This document shows, piece by piece, positions 10,878 through 22,500 of a stretch of 64,000 nt of DNA. Both the position numbers and the translations under genes were made by a program. Numbering within the stretch: position 1 is the first letter of the stretch; each line of letters starts with the position of its first letter. Origin of the DNA: Sedimenticola sp. (lineage in GTDB: Bacteria; Pseudomonadota; Gammaproteobacteria; Chromatiales; Chromatiaceae); assembly GCA_027068915.1 (NCBI GenBank), contig JAMOLT010000013.1:59938-123937 (forward strand), in the 5' to 3' direction. The notes below the pieces were generated by a model. The model worked only from the letters and a program-made list of their open reading frames with translations, made no database searches and had not been told where the DNA came from.

Positions 10878-12230
10878 CTAAGCTGCGGTCATCCTCTTGA
10901 CGGTTTCTGCGATTTCATTGGCCAGCTGTGTGACCAGAGGCGCATCTTTCCCCTCCACCATCACCCGGATCAAAGGCTCTGTCCCCGACGGGCGCAGCAA
11001 TACACGCCCGTCATTGCCCAGGGTCACTTCCGCCGCCTTGACGGATTTTTGCACCTGGTCATTCTCCATGATCACTGCCGGCAGGGTTTTTCCCAGATCC
11101 ACGTTCACCAGGATCTGCGGCAGGCGCTGCATGCCCATGCTCAGGTCACGCAGGCTGGAGTCACTCATTACCATTGCCGCCAGCACTTGCAATGCGGCAA
11201 CAATGCCATCCCCGGTCGAGGTGCGATCCCGGCAAATGATATGCCCGGAAGGCTCGCCCCCCAATACCCACTTGTTGGCGTCCAGGGCAGCCAGAATATA
11301 GCGGTCTCCCACATCGGTGCGCTGCAATTCCACGCCCAGTTCCTTCAGCGCCAGCTCCAGCCCCAAATTGCTCATGGTAGTGCCTACCACCGGCCCCTTG
11401 AGTCCATCAGGATGCGCCATGCGCGAGCGGGCAATGATGTACAGAATGCCGTCACCATCAACAATCGCACCAGTATGGTCAACCATGATCAAACGATCCC
11501 CATCACCATCCAGGGCGATGCCCACATCCGCCTGATTCTGCAATACTGCCTGCTGCAATGCCTCCGGGTGTGTCGAGCCGATTTCCCGATTGATATTGAA
11601 GCCATCCGGCTCGGCGCCGATAACCGTAACCTGCGCACCAAGTTCTTCCAGCACTGGGGGTGCAATGTGGTAGGTGGCGCCATTGGCGCAATCGACTACG
11701 ATCTTGAGACCGGATAGATCCAGATGATGGGGTACGGTACTCTTGCAGAATTCTATATAGCGGCCCGCAGCGTCCTCCACCCGGACAGCCTTGCCCAGAT
11801 TCGCGGAATCCACTGTCACCAGGGGCTTTTCCAGCTCGGCCTCGATGGCCTTTTCCATTTCATCCGGCAGCTTGGTGCCGGAGGAGGAGAAGAACTTGAT
11901 GCCATTGTCATAGTAGGGGTTGTGAGAGGCACTGATGACAATACCAGCCGATGCATGCAGGGTGCGCGTCAGGTAGGCGATGCCTGGTGTGGGCATGGGC
12001 CCGAGCAGGCGAATATCCATGCCTGCTGCCACCAATCCCGCTTCCAGCGCCGCTTCGAACAGATAGCCGGAGATGCGCGTGTCCTTGCCAATGAGCACCT
12101 TTCCTGAATCACCGTTGCCCAGGACCCTGCCAGCAGCCCAGCCCAGTTTGAGCACGAATTCCGGATTGATCTTGCCTTCACCGACCCGGCCGCGTATGCC
12201 ATCGGTTCCAAAATATTTTCTTGTTTTCAT
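10878..12230 (-). CDS. glmM: Phosphoglucosamine mutase
   Basis: GlmM converts glucosamine-6-phosphate to glucosamine-1-phosphate for UDP-GlcNAc and so for peptidoglycan and LPS. The protein has 450 residues. The catalytic phosphoserine is S102 in ISASHNP. The metal loop DGDGDR is at 241-246, and the phosphate-binding motif [12 protein letters not shown] is near the C-terminus. It lies 3 nt downstream of folP, in the classical rlmE-ftsH-folP-glmM order. Confidence 0.97.
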   Translation of the reverse strand: MKTRKYFGTDGIRGRVGEGKINPEFVLKLGWAAGRVLGNGDSGKVLIGKDTRISGYLFEAALEAGLVAAGMDIRLLGPMPTPGIAYLTRTLHASAGIVISASHNPYYDNGIKFFSSSGTKLPDEMEKAIEAELEKPLVTVDSANLGKAVRVEDAAGRYIEFCKSTVPHHLDLSGLKIVVDCANGATYHIAPPVLEELGAQVTVIGAEPDGFNINREIGSTHPEALQQAVLQNQADVGIALDGDGDRLIMVDHTGAIVDGDGILYIIARSRMAHPDGLKGPVVGTTMSNLGLELALKELGVELQRTDVGDRYILAALDANKWVLGGEPSGHIICRDRTSTGDGIVAALQVLAAMVMSDSSLRDLSMGMQRLPQILVNVDLGKTLPAVIMENDQVQKSVKAAEVTLGNDGRVLLRPSGTEPLIRVMVEGKDAPLVTQLANEIAETVKRMTAA

Positions 12231-12233
12231 CAG

Positions 12234-13070
12234 CTAAGACTCCCTTGTTACTGCTTCCAGTATTTTCAATGCATCCACGGTTTCCGCCACATCATGCACA
12301 CGCACGATACTCGCTCCCCTTTCCACCGCAAGAATCGCCGCAGCAACGCTGGCCGCAACCCTATGCGCCGGCTCCCGGCCCGTGAGTGTGCCAAGCATGG
12401 TCTTGCGTGACAAGCCCACCAGCAGCGGACAATTCAGCTCTTCAAGCGCATCAAGATGGCGAAGCAGCTCAAGATTGTGCTCCAGAGTCTTGCCAAAACC
12501 AAACCCGGGATCAATCAGTATGCGCTGCCGTGCAATCCCATGATCTACGCAAGCTGCAATACGTTGCGCAAGAAAGGCTTTCACCTCCTCCAGTACACTA
12601 CGGTATGCTGGCGCCTGCTGCATGGTTCGGGGCTGGCCCTGCATATGCATGAGGCATACGGGAACGCCCAACTGCACCGCCTGCTGCAAGGCTCCCTCCC
12701 CCCGCAATGCATTCACATCGTTGATCAGGCCAGCACCTGCCTGTACGGCATCGCGCATCACTTCCGCCTTGCTGGTGTCGATGGAAACCGGGATCTCCAA
12801 CCGGGCCACCAGCGCTTCGATCACGGGAATGACCCGATCCAGTTCTTCCTGAACCGACACAGGTGCGGCCCCCGGCCTGGTGGATTCGCCGCCTACATCG
12901 ACAATGGCAGCGCCGACTTCTGCCATCTGCAAGGCCTGGGCGACGGCGACCTCGGGGCGCAGGTGTTTTCCGCCATCGGAGAACGAATCAGGGGTGACGT
13001 TGAGTATCCCCATAACGCCGGGGCTGCCCAGATCCAGTATCTTGCCGTTGCAATCCATTCTCATAGCCAT
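12234..13070 (-). CDS. folP: Dihydropteroate synthase
   Basis: FolP condenses pABA with dihydropterin pyrophosphate in folate synthesis and is the target of sulfonamides. Signature motifs are GILNVTPDSFSDGG near the N-terminus, GGESTRPGA, and DPGFGFGKT toward the C-terminus. A longer reading to 13109 would run through the ftsH terminator hairpin, so a start among the clustered ATGs at 13070, 13064 or 13058 is more likely. ATG 13058 gives an N-terminus most like E. coli FolP. No strong Shine-Dalgarno separates them. Confidence 0.95.
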   Translation of the reverse strand: MAMRMDCNGKILDLGSPGVMGILNVTPDSFSDGGKHLRPEVAVAQALQMAEVGAAIVDVGGESTRPGAAPVSVQEELDRVIPVIEALVARLEIPVSIDTSKAEVMRDAVQAGAGLINDVNALRGEGALQQAVQLGVPVCLMHMQGQPRTMQQAPAYRSVLEEVKAFLAQRIAACVDHGIARQRILIDPGFGFGKTLEHNLELLRHLDALEELNCPLLVGLSRKTMLGTLTGREPAHRVAASVAAAILAVERGASIVRVHDVAETVDALKILEAVTRES

Positions 13071-13072
13071 TG

Positions 13073-13104
13073 AAAAAGGCGGAGCTCCCTGGGGAAACTC
13101 CGCC
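13073..13104 (-). terminator. Rho-independent terminator after ftsH
   Basis: Reading leftward, GGCGGAG (13104-13098) pairs with CTCCGCC (13084-13078) across a 13-nt loop and is followed at once by TTTTT (13077-13073). It sits between the ftsH stop and the folP start, so folP-glmM transcription depends on read-through or a promoter of its own. Confidence 0.8.
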
Positions 13105-13120
13105 TGCAACCAACCGCAAA

Positions 13121-15058
13121 TCAGTGCTGGCCGGCAGGATCCGGATCGATCACCGGATCATCTTTCTTGCTTTCCCGGGGAGCCTCATCCGCCACAACGG
13201 CACTACCACCAGAGCTTGTGGATGAGTCATCATCCCAGTCTGCCGGCGGGCGCGGCTTGCGGCCCGCCATAATGTCTTCGATCTGCTGGGCATCGATGGT
13301 TTCGTACTTGATCAGCGCTTCCGCCATGGCGTGCAGCTTGTCGATATTTTCCTTCAGAATGCGCCGGGAGCGATCATAGTTGCGATCGATGATGTTGCGG
13401 ATCTCCTCATCGATGATATGCGCCGTCTCATCCGAAACATTCTTGTGCTGGGTAACCGAACGCCCGAGAAAGACCTCTTCCTCTTCTTCGCCATAGGCCA
13501 GGGGGCCGAGGCGGTCCGATAGCCCCCAGCGGGTGACCATGTTGCGCGCAATCTCTGTGGCGCGTTTGATGTCGTTGGATGCGCCGGTGGTGACATGATC
13601 ATCGCCAAACACCAGCTCCTCGGCTATACGCCCACCATAGAGGCTGGAGATCTGGCTCTCCAGCAATTCGCGGCTCTGGCTGTATCTGTCCTCTTCGGGC
13701 AGGAACATGGTGACGCCGAGCGCCCGTCCCCGCGGGATGATGCTAACCTTGTATACAGGGTCATGAGAAGGCACTTTCAAGCCGACGATGGCATGGCCTG
13801 CTTCGTGATAGGCGGTCTGTTTCTTCTCTTCATCCTTCATCACCATGGAGCGGCGCTCCGCGCCCATCATGATCTTGTCTTTGGCTGCCTCGAAGTGCGT
13901 CATGCGCACATCCTTGCTGTTCTCGCGGGCGGCCATGAGCGCCGCCTCATTCACCAGATTGGCAAGATCAGCGCCGGAAAATCCTGGTGTGCCCCGGGCA
14001 ATCAGTGACGGTTTGACATCATCGGCCAGGGGAACCTTGCGCATATGCACCTTGAGAATCTGCTCGCGACCACGCACATCCGGCAATGGCACGGTAACTT
14101 GGCGATCGAACCGGCCCGGGCGCAGCAAGGCGGGATCCAGCACATCCGGGCGGTTGGTGGCGGCAATGACAATGACGCCCTCGGTGCCTTCGAAGCCATC
14201 CATTTCCACCAGCAGCTGGTTCAGGGTTTGTTCGCGCTCATCATGCCCGCCACCCAGGCCCGCACCACGATGGCGGCCCACCGCGTCGATCTCGTCGATG
14301 AAGATGATACAGGGGGCATGTTTCTTCGCGGTTTCAAACATGTCCCGCACTCTCGAGGCGCCCACGCCGACAAACATTTCCACGAAATCCGAACCGGAGA
14401 TAGTGAAAAACGGCACTTTGGCCTCGCCGGCAATCGCCTTGGCCAGCAGGGTTTTACCCGTACCCGGCGCCCCCACCATGAGCACGCCCTTGGGAATCTT
14501 GCCACCGAGACGCTGAAATTTGGAAGGATCCTTGAGGAACTCCACCACTTCCTGCACTTCTTCCTTGGCTTCTTCCACCCCGGCCACATCGGCGAAGGTC
14601 ACCTTGACCTGATCTTCGCTGAGCAAGCGCGCCTTGCTCTTGCCGAATGACATGGCACCACGACCACCAGCACCGCCTTGCATCTGGCGCATGAAAAATA
14701 TCCACAACCCAATGATGACGATCAGGGGGAACCAGTTGATCAGAATGAGCTTGAGCAGGGACGGTTGCTCCGGCGGCTGGGCGCGAATATCCACGCCGGC
14801 CTTGAGCAAATCACCCACCAGACCGGGATCCTGGGGGCTTTCGGTGATGAAAGTGCTGCCGGAAGAGGTCGTGCCCTCGATTTTCCCGCTTTCGTGCATG
14901 ACCACGCTGGTCACATTTCCCTGCTTCACCTGCTCCAGAAACTGGGTATAGGAAATCGCCGGGGCGCGGTTTTTTTGTCCGTTGAAGCTGTTGAACACCG
15001 TCATCAATACGATGGCGATCACAACCCACAGGACAATGTTTTTTGCCATATCGTTCAA
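13121..15058 (-). CDS. ftsH: ATP-dependent zinc metalloprotease FtsH
   Basis: FtsH is a membrane-anchored AAA+ protease that degrades misfolded membrane proteins and regulators such as LpxC. The protein has about 645 residues. It shows an N-terminal TM helix ([14 protein letters not shown]), a periplasmic domain, a second TM helix near residue 110, Walker A GAPGTGKT, Walker B IIFIDEID, the SRH arginines of RPGRFDRQ, and the zinc site HEAGH. The chosen TTG at 15058 has AGGA 8 nt upstream and yields MNDMAKN. ATG 15049 (MAKNIVLW) is the conventional alternative. Confidence 0.97.
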   Translation of the reverse strand: MNDMAKNIVLWVVIAIVLMTVFNSFNGQKNRAPAISYTQFLEQVKQGNVTSVVMHESGKIEGTTSSGSTFITESPQDPGLVGDLLKAGVDIRAQPPEQPSLLKLILINWFPLIVIIGLWIFFMRQMQGGAGGRGAMSFGKSKARLLSEDQVKVTFADVAGVEEAKEEVQEVVEFLKDPSKFQRLGGKIPKGVLMVGAPGTGKTLLAKAIAGEAKVPFFTISGSDFVEMFVGVGASRVRDMFETAKKHAPCIIFIDEIDAVGRHRGAGLGGGHDEREQTLNQLLVEMDGFEGTEGVIVIAATNRPDVLDPALLRPGRFDRQVTVPLPDVRGREQILKVHMRKVPLADDVKPSLIARGTPGFSGADLANLVNEAALMAARENSKDVRMTHFEAAKDKIMMGAERRSMVMKDEEKKQTAYHEAGHAIVGLKVPSHDPVYKVSIIPRGRALGVTMFLPEEDRYSQSRELLESQISSLYGGRIAEELVFGDDHVTTGASNDIKRATEIARNMVTRWGLSDRLGPLAYGEEEEEVFLGRSVTQHKNVSDETAHIIDEEIRNIIDRNYDRSRRILKENIDKLHAMAEALIKYETIDAQQIEDIMAGRKPRPPADWDDDSSTSSGGSAVVADEAPRESKKDDPVIDPDPAGQH

Positions 15059-15142
15059 AACAAGATTCCTCAAATATTCCCCTGCCGTACCTTCACTGAG
15101 ACATCGGCCAAGGATTTACGTTCTTTCCAGTATTGGAAAATA

Positions 15143-15763
15143 TCAGGATTTATAGCCCGTTGCTACCACGTACACTTCGCGGCTTTTCGGCCGGGAGGAT
15201 TTTGGCTTGCGGGTTAGCACCCGCGTAAAGCTGCTGCGGGCATCACGAATATAGCCATCAAAACCCTCACCCTGAAAGATTTTGGTGACAAAACTACCGC
15301 CGGGTTTGAGCGTATTCCGGGCAAAATCCAACGCCAGTTCACACAAATACATGGAACGCGGCTGATCCACTACCCTCACCCCGCTGGTATTTGGTGCGAT
15401 ATCGGAAAGCACCACATCCACCTCGCGCCCTTCCAGCAGGCTGATCAGCGCTTCCAGCACTGCTTGCTCCCGAAAATCACCCTGAAGGAAATCCACGCCA
15501 TGAATCGCTTCCATTTCCAGGATATCCATGGCCAGCACCTTTCCTTGGTCACCAACGATACCGGCCGCCACCTGGCTCCAGCCACCCGGGGCTGCCCCCA
15601 GGTCCACAACCACCTGCCCAGGCTTGAGGATTTTGTCCTTCTCCTGCAGTTCGAGCAGCTTGTAGCTGGCGCGTGAGCGATAACCGTCACGCCGGGCACG
15701 CTGTACATATTCGTCATTCACATGGCGCTGCATCCATTGATGACTGCTTTTTGATCGTGCCAT
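15143..15763 (-). CDS. rlmE: 23S rRNA 2'-O-ribose methyltransferase RlmE
   Basis: RlmE (RrmJ/FtsJ) methylates U2552 of 23S rRNA using SAM. In 206 residues it shows [14 protein letters not shown], the SAM-binding motif [28 protein letters not shown] and the catalytic K-D-K-E residues, including the lysine in [11 protein letters not shown]. It is the first gene of the leftward rlmE-ftsH-folP-glmM group, with 84 bp to ftsH, and is divergent from yhbY. The same divergent pair is seen in enterobacteria. Confidence 0.96.
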   Translation of the reverse strand: MARSKSSHQWMQRHVNDEYVQRARRDGYRSRASYKLLELQEKDKILKPGQVVVDLGAAPGGWSQVAAGIVGDQGKVLAMDILEMEAIHGVDFLQGDFREQAVLEALISLLEGREVDVVLSDIAPNTSGVRVVDQPRSMYLCELALDFARNTLKPGGSFVTKIFQGEGFDGYIRDARSSFTRVLTRKPKSSRPKSREVYVVATGYKS

Positions 15764-15892
15764 TGGTGAAGATGTGTGGCAATAAAGGCTTGATTATACC
15801 CGTTTTTTGCCTGGGAAAAATGTTTTCACCCCAACAAGGGGGGAAGGAGTAGAATAAGCGCCCGACAACCTGCCCCGAACATGGAGTCTTTT

Positions 15893-16186
15893 GTGTCCCT
15901 TTCCAACCCCCAGATCCGCCATTTGCGCGGCCTTGCCCATTCCCTGAAGCCAGTGGTCATGATCGGCCAGCACGGGTTGCGGGAATCCGTGCTGGAAGAA
16001 ATCGGCATTGCCCTGGATTTCCATGAGCTCATCAAAATCAAGGTAAGTGCAGGTGATCGGGACGAAAGAGATAAAATCATCCAGGAAATCATAACCGAAA
16101 CCCGTGCCAAGCTGGTGCAGCGGATTGGCAATATGGCAGTGCTATTTCGGCGCAATAGCAAAAAACCCAAGATTGTGCTGCCCTGA
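15893..16186 (+). CDS. yhbY: Ribosome assembly RNA-binding protein YhbY
   Basis: This is a CRM-domain RNA-binding protein associated with pre-50S ribosomal particles. The protein has 97 residues from GTG 15893. The family pattern GLAHSLKPVVMIGQHGL, the GxxG-like loop region and HELIKIKV are clear. GTG 15893 is preferred over ATG 15881 because GGAG lies 6 nt upstream and the resulting N-terminus (MSLSNPQIRHLRGLAH) aligns with known YhbY proteins. Confidence 0.9.
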   Translation: MSLSNPQIRHLRGLAHSLKPVVMIGQHGLRESVLEEIGIALDFHELIKIKVSAGDRDERDKIIQEIITETRAKLVQRIGNMAVLFRRNSKKPKIVLP

Positions 16187-16225
16187 TCACAGAATTCCCT
16201 TGCCAACTGGTGGGACAATCGTCCC

Positions 16226-18016
16226 ATGCGGCGATTCTCTCCCACCAGAAACAACCCGGCGACTGTCTTTTCCGCGGTATTACTGCTCTGCCTGATTGCA
16301 CTTTCCCTGTTGCAGCCGGCTTCCGCAGCCAACAGCATGGCCAATATCGACATTCTCGGCTATTCGACCATCCATTCCATTGGGCTGGAGCTGCGCATGG
16401 ACGGCGACGACAATCACAACGCCAGCTGCAAACTCAGATACCGTCCTCTGGGTTCCCAGGAATGGAAAACCGGTCTCGACCTGTTTCGCGTCGATTACAC
16501 GCCACCAGATCCCAAAGGCGGCCAGACAGATCATTTCAATGGATTCGCGGGAAGCATCTTCTTCCTTTCCCCCGGGCAGACCTACGAGCTATCCCTGGAA
16601 ATCAGCGACCCGGATGGCGGCAACACCACACGATCCCTGCAGATAAGCACCCGCCCCCAGCCACAAAAACCTATGGGAGGCAGGATCTTTCATGTGCAGC
16701 CCGGCAACGGTGGTGGTGACGGTTCTCCGGCTGCGCCTTTTCTGGGTATAGCGGAAGCACAGGCCCATGCCCGACCCGGCGACACTTTTCTGCTGCACAA
16801 CGGGATCTATTCCGGTTTTGACAGCGGTGGCGAAGTACAGCTCAATGTTTCCGGCGCCAGGGGCAATTATATCGTCTGGCAGGCGCTGAACGGGGGCGAG
16901 GCTATCCTGGACAGCCCCTTGCGCATCGCCGCCAGCCATCTATGGGTCGAGGGACTGCATATCCGTGGGCATGCAAATGTGGATAACGAGTATGGTCTGA
17001 GAACCTATAATGCCCCCGATGACGTGGTGATCATGGAAAACCTGTTTACGGATTTCTATTACAGCATCGCGCTCAACCATGGTGGCTCGAACTGGCTGAT
17101 CAGCGACAACACCATTATCGGGGACAAGGACATCAACACACCGGACGGGCCTGCAAGCTGGGGCGGTGAAGGCATAGAACTCCAGTTTACCAGCGGGCAT
17201 ACCGTTGCCTGGAATCGCATTTCCCTGGTGGCCGATGGCATTTCTTCTTCGCAGCGCAACACCGATATTTTCAGAAACGAGATCTTCGACGTCACCGACG
17301 ACGGCATCGAACCGGACTATGGCTACGCCAACATCCGCGTGTGGGAGAACCGCATCTCCAATGCGCGTCACAACGGCTTCAGCTTTCAGCCCATGAACCG
17401 TGGTCCCTGGTATTTCATCCGCAATCAGGTTGCAGCACCCATGGAGTCCACGCTAAAAATCCGCAGCACCAGCCGGGTGCTCCTCGCCCACAACGTCTTT
17501 GTGGGCTGGAACAATGCGCTGGGTAATGCCTCGCCAAACGATGTGCCAGGCATCCTCACATTCCATTCCAGCAACAACATCTGGGTCAGTGCCGACAATG
17601 GCTACGCCTGGCAGCACAACGCCGGCGGGCATGCCCCAAGCTGGCGCACCAGTCTGGATTACGATGGCTTTGACTGGGGATCTTTCACCTACGCCGCCAA
17701 ATGGGGCGGCGTTCGCTATCCCACAATCGAAGATTTTTCCCTGGCTACGGGGCTACAGACCAATGCTGTTCGCATCGACCGGAATATCTGTTTTGAACAG
17801 TTCGATATCCCCCTGCCCCCACCAGCCTCCATGCCTTTCCAGCATTTCTCCCTGAAGGCAGGCTGCAACGCGATTGATGCCGGCATCGTTCTGGCTAACA
17901 TCAATGAAGACCATAGGGGAGTGGCCCCTGATCTGGGGCCGTATGAACGGGGCAAACCCCTGCCGCGATATGGCCCAAGGGGAGATATCTTCAGTGACGG
18001 GTTTGAGACCCCTTAG
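16226..18016 (+). CDS. Secreted right-handed beta-helix protein with DGFE tail
   Basis: This is an exported protein of unknown role. The 596 residues start with a Sec signal peptide (hydrophobic 14-30, cleavage likely after PASA near 34). An Ig/FN3-like region at about 40-150 is followed by a parallel beta-helix (about 160-560) of the pectate-lyase/PbH1 type (VWEGLHIRG-like rungs such as LWVEGLHIRG, VVIMENLF, WLISDNTII, IRVWENRIS). No catalytic set could be assigned, so a polysaccharide-binding or lyase role is only possible. The C-terminus IFSDGFETP resembles the end of the DUF1501 protein at 51.8 kb. The 3' end overlaps the convergent TraB-like gene by 26 bp. A small palindrome TGGGACAATCGTCCCA touches the start codon. 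Confidence 0.75.
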   Translation: MRRFSPTRNNPATVFSAVLLLCLIALSLLQPASAANSMANIDILGYSTIHSIGLELRMDGDDNHNASCKLRYRPLGSQEWKTGLDLFRVDYTPPDPKGGQTDHFNGFAGSIFFLSPGQTYELSLEISDPDGGNTTRSLQISTRPQPQKPMGGRIFHVQPGNGGGDGSPAAPFLGIAEAQAHARPGDTFLLHNGIYSGFDSGGEVQLNVSGARGNYIVWQALNGGEAILDSPLRIAASHLWVEGLHIRGHANVDNEYGLRTYNAPDDVVIMENLFTDFYYSIALNHGGSNWLISDNTIIGDKDINTPDGPASWGGEGIELQFTSGHTVAWNRISLVADGISSSQRNTDIFRNEIFDVTDDGIEPDYGYANIRVWENRISNARHNGFSFQPMNRGPWYFIRNQVAAPMESTLKIRSTSRVLLAHNVFVGWNNALGNASPNDVPGILTFHSSNNIWVSADNGYAWQHNAGGHAPSWRTSLDYDGFDWGSFTYAAKWGGVRYPTIEDFSLATGLQTNAVRIDRNICFEQFDIPLPPPASMPFQHFSLKAGCNAIDAGIVLANINEDHRGVAPDLGPYERGKPLPRYGPRGDIFSDGFETP

Positions 18017-18926
18017 GGAGCCTCAGATCCCAGGCATCTATCCAGCCGGTCCAGGTAGGCACAAGGCCAAACTCCGAAACCAGACGCCTGCCAATATCCC
18101 GCATGTGGGCGGCGCCATAGAAAATTGCCAGCTTTTGCTTGCCGGTGGCAATTTCCCGGCGCAGCACTTTCAGTGCCTTTTTATTGCGCTCAGCGACCAG
18201 GGTGCTGCCTTCCGGACCTTCGATAGCATCTCCCAGCCCGATACTTTGCACCATTTGCTCTGCCGTAAATATTTTTAACGCCAGATCCCGATTACCGGAT
18301 AACAGGTTTTTGAACAGCCTCATTTCACTGAGAACAGCTTTGGCGGAATATTGCTGACCCATGCCGGCGATCCAGGCCTTGCCAATCAGCCCGGCAACGG
18401 ATTCATTACGATCTTTCATGCTGTCACTGAATTCTTCCGGCGAAAAGTCTGCATGCACCAGGTTGGGGGCACTGTAATCCACCTCTTCCAGTTGCATGCT
18501 CATGCCCAGAACATGACGCATCCAGCTCTGCAACCCGGAAACAATGCCCTTTCGCTCATTGCCGCCTTTGGGGATGCGTGTCCCCTGGGGCGCCACCAGC
18601 TCATACAACACTGCATCATAATGAGGAAACAAGGCGTTAATGGTTTGGTAATAGGCAGACTCACCGATATGAACTGCGGAAATCAGATCAACATGTTGCA
18701 GGGAGCGGCTCTTATCACGGGGAACAAAGCGCACCACAGCCACCTGCAAGGATACCGGGGTCTTGTTTTGATCGAGCTTCAGGCGCACGAACTCGGGTAT
18801 GCTGGCATCCGCTTCGACACTCTGCAACGCGCCAGACACGGAAACAGCCGTCACCGTGGACGGCTGCGCCGGAAGGACAGGGGAAAGCAGCACGAGGACC
18901 AACAGGCACAGGTTTCTCAGAAGCAT
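17991..18926 (-). CDS. TraB/GumN (TIKI)-like exported protein
   Basis: The 311 residues begin with a signal peptide (LLRNLCLLVLVLLSPVLPA). Two motifs match the TraB/PrgY/GumN superfamily: a histidine-containing motif near the start of the mature protein (ISAVHIGESAYYQTI followed by DAVLYELV) and a second one near the C-terminus (IFYGAAHMRDIG). Members are thought to be metal-dependent proteases or hydrolases (Tiki relatives), but no bacterial substrate is established. It lies 27 bp downstream of greA and is likely the last gene of carA-carB-greA. Confidence 0.7.
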   Translation of the reverse strand: MLLRNLCLLVLVLLSPVLPAQPSTVTAVSVSGALQSVEADASIPEFVRLKLDQNKTPVSLQVAVVRFVPRDKSRSLQHVDLISAVHIGESAYYQTINALFPHYDAVLYELVAPQGTRIPKGGNERKGIVSGLQSWMRHVLGMSMQLEEVDYSAPNLVHADFSPEEFSDSMKDRNESVAGLIGKAWIAGMGQQYSAKAVLSEMRLFKNLLSGNRDLALKIFTAEQMVQSIGLGDAIEGPEGSTLVAERNKKALKVLRREIATGKQKLAIFYGAAHMRDIGRRLVSEFGLVPTWTGWIDAWDLRLPKGSQTRH

Positions 18927-18953
18927 CGTGGAACGCCTCCCTGGCGCTTTGTA

Positions 18954-19430
18954 TCAAATATAGCGAACTTCCAGGATTTCAAACTGCCGCAGGCCACCAG
19001 GCACCTGTATCTCCACTTCATCGCCTTCGGTCTTGCCAATCAGCGCCCGGGCGATGGGGGAAGTCACAGAAATTCTGGAGTGGCGGATATCCGCTTCATC
19101 TTCGCCAACAATCTGGTAGGTATGCTCTTCATCGGTTTCCAGATCCAGCACATCCACAGTGGCGCCAAAAACAACCCTGCCGTCTGCGTTGAGGGTACTG
19201 ACATCGATAATTTGGGCATTGGACAGCTTGCCCTCGATATCCTTGATCCGCCCCTCGATAAAGCTTTGCTGTTCACGCGCTGCGTGGTATTCCGCATTTT
19301 CCTTCAGATCACCGTGGGCGCGTGCCTCTGAAATCGCCGCGATAACCCTAGGCCGCGCAACCGTCTTCAGTTCATTGAGTTCCTGCCGCAAGGCTTCCGC
19401 GCCCTGCACTGTCATTGGTGTCTTGTTCAT
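18954..19430 (-). CDS. greA: Transcription elongation factor GreA
   Basis: GreA rescues backtracked RNA polymerase by stimulating transcript cleavage through its secondary channel. The protein has 158 residues. The N-terminal coiled coil carries the tip acidic residues in [15 protein letters not shown], and the C-terminal FKBP-like domain ends [19 protein letters not shown]. Position directly after carB is conserved in gammaproteobacteria. Confidence 0.97.
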   Translation of the reverse strand: MNKTPMTVQGAEALRQELNELKTVARPRVIAAISEARAHGDLKENAEYHAAREQQSFIEGRIKDIEGKLSNAQIIDVSTLNADGRVVFGATVDVLDLETDEEHTYQIVGEDEADIRHSRISVTSPIARALIGKTEGDEVEIQVPGGLRQFEILEVRYI

Positions 19431-19528
19431 AAGCAGTGTGATCCAGATGCCACAGGAACAAGAGCCCCTGCCGGTTTTCCTGCGCCTTTCATTTCATTGG
19501 TTATAGCGGGATAGTTTACAGCTTCAGG

Positions 19529-22500
19529 CTACTGGTGCAATTCCTGCAGACTGACAACCACAGGTTCTCCCTGATACTGGATGGCCATGACGATAGCCTC
19601 TCCGCCCGACATGGTGGTGGTGTAGCTGATCTTGTGCTGCAATGCCGCCCTTCGTATGGAGGCAGAATCCAGCATCGCCTGTTTGCCTTCCGTGGTATTG
19701 ATAATCAGATCAAAATCATCATTCTTGATCCTGTCCACAATATGCGGACGGCCTTCCATTACCTTGTTTACCCGCTCACAATCCACGCCAGCAGACAGGA
19801 TTGCGTCACAGGTGCCGCCCGTGGCACAGAGTTCGAAGCCCAGGGCGGCGAGATCCTTCGCCACCAGCTTGACGCGCTGCTTGTCGGCTTCACGCACGGA
19901 CAACAGCGCCCTGCCTCCCGTTGGCAGCTTGGTGCTTCCGCCTTCATTGGCCTTGCCATAGGCTTCGCCAAAGGTACTGCCTACACCCATGACCTCGCCG
20001 GTAGATTTCATCTCCGGCCCGAGCACGGAGTCTACCCCGGGAAATTTCACAAACGGAAAGACAGCTTCCTTGACAAAATAGTGCTTGGGAATGATTTCCA
20101 CCGTTGCGTTCTGATCCTGCAATGACTGTCCTGCCATGCAACGCGCGGCGATCTTTGCGAGGGGGCGCCCGATCGCCTTGGAAACAAAAGGCACGGTGCG
20201 TGAAGCCCTTGGGTTCACTTCGAGTATGTAAATGTCGTCGCCCTTGATGGCGAACTGGGTGTTCATCAGCCCCACAACACCCAGCTCCAGAGCCATATCA
20301 CGAATGTGGCTGCGCATGCGATCCTGCACTTCCTGGCTGAGCGTATAAGGTGGCAGGGAACAGGCAGAATCCCCGGAATGCACACCTGCCTCCTCAATGT
20401 GTTCCATGATGCCACCAACAAGCACATCATGCCCGTCACAGATCGCATCCACATCCACTTCAATGGCGTCGTTCAGAAAGCGATCCAGCAGCACCGGAGA
20501 ATTGTTGGAGACACTGACAGCTTCACGCATATAACGGCTCAGGTCCTCTTCGTTATACACGATTTCCATGGCGCGCCCTCCCAATACATAGGAGGGGCGC
20601 ACTACCAAGGGGTAGCCAATCTCCTCGGCCAGCTTCACCGCAGTCTCGGGGTCGGTAGCAGTACGATTGGGCGGCTGCAGGATACCCAGTTTCTTGATCA
20701 TTTTCTGGAAGCGTTCCCTGTCTTCCGCCGCATCGATAGAATCCGGGCTGGTGCCGATAATAGGCGCACCCGCCTTCTCCAGATCCCGCGCGAGCTTCAG
20801 CGGCGTCTGTCCACCGTATTGCACGATGACACCGGCCGGATTTTCCTTATGGATGATTTCCAACACATCTTCCAGAGTCAATGGTTCGAAATACAGCCGG
20901 TCGGAGGTGTCGTAATCTGTGGATACGGTTTCCGGATTGCAGTTGACCATGATGGTTTCATAGCCATCTTCCCGCATGGCGAAGGCCGCATGTACGCAGC
21001 AGTAATCGAATTCGATGCCCTGGCCGATGCGGTTGGGACCACCCCCAAGCACCATGATTTTCTGCCGGTCTGTAGGCTGAGCCTCACATTCTTCCTCATA
21101 GGTGGAATACATGTAGGCCGTGCTGGAGGCGAACTCTGCGGCGCAGGAATCCACGCGCTTGTACACCGGGCGAATACCATAGCCATGGCGCAGCTTGCGG
21201 ATCTTCTTTTCCTTAACACCGAGGACATCCGCCAGGCGCTTGTCGGAAAACCCCTTGCGCTTGAGATTGCGCAGGCGTCTTTTCCCCAAGGCATCCAGTC
21301 CCTCTTCGCCAACTCTGGTTTCTTCCTGAACGATGTCCTGAATCTGCACCAGAAACCAGGGATCAATAGCAGTGGCTTCAAACACTTCTTCCATGCTCAT
21401 GCCGATACGAAAAGCATCAGCGACATACCAGAGCCGCTCGGCCCGGGGCTGGCGAATTTCCGCGAGAATTCTGGAGCGGGCATCTTCCGCATTCGGATCA
21501 ATCACCGGATCCAGCCCGGACTTGCCGGTTTCCAGCCCCCGCAACGCCTTTTGCAGGGATTCCTGCAGGGTGCGGCCAATGGCCATGACTTCACCCACAG
21601 ATTTCATTTGCGTGGTCAGGCGATCATCCGCCAGGGGAAACTTCTCGAAGGGAAAACGGGGGATCTTGGTGACAACATAGTCGATGCTTGGCTCGAAGGA
21701 GGCCGGAGTCACGCCACCGGTAATCTCGTTGCGCAGCTCGTCGAGGGTGTAGCCCACAGCCAGCTTTGCCGCCACCTTGGCGATGGGAAAACCGGTCGCC
21801 TTGGAGGCCAACGCCGAAGAGCGGGATACCCGCGGGTTCATCTCGATGATGATCATGCGCCCGTTTTCAGGGTTGATGGCAAACTGCACGTTGGAACCGC
21901 CGGTGTCCACGCCGATCTCCCGCAGCACAGCCAGGGAGGCATCGCGCATGATCTGGTATTCCTTGTCCGTCAGGGTCTGAGCCGGAGCCACGGTAATGGA
22001 ATCGCCGGTGTGTACACCCATGGGATCAAGATTTTCGATGGCGCAGATAATGATGCAGTTGTCCTTGTGATCACGCACCACCTCCATTTCAAATTCTTTC
22101 CAGCCGAGAATGGACTCTTCGACAAGTAGCTCTTTCGTCGGCGAAAGATCCAGGCCGCGCTCACAAATCTCGACAAATTCTTCCTTGTTGTAAGCAATGC
22201 CGCCACCGGAACCGCCCATGGTGAAAGACGGACGAATAACGGTGGGGAATCCCACCTGTACCTGCACCTGCAGCGCCTCCTCCATGGAGTGCGCAATGGC
22301 GGATTTAGGCATGTCCAGGCCAATCTTGCGCATGGCCTGGCGGAACAGATCACGATCCTCGGCCTTGTCGATGGCCTCACGGGAGGCGCCGATCATTTCC
22401 ACCCCGTATTTTTCCAACACCCCTTCGCGCACCAGATCCAGGGCGCAATTCAGGGCGGTCTGCCCTCCCATGGTGGGCAACAGCGCTTCCGGGCGCTCTT

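Noticed and set aside
20306..22129. Rightward open frame of 607 codons
   Set aside because: It lies wholly antisense to carB; long antisense frames are expected in GC-rich conserved genes.
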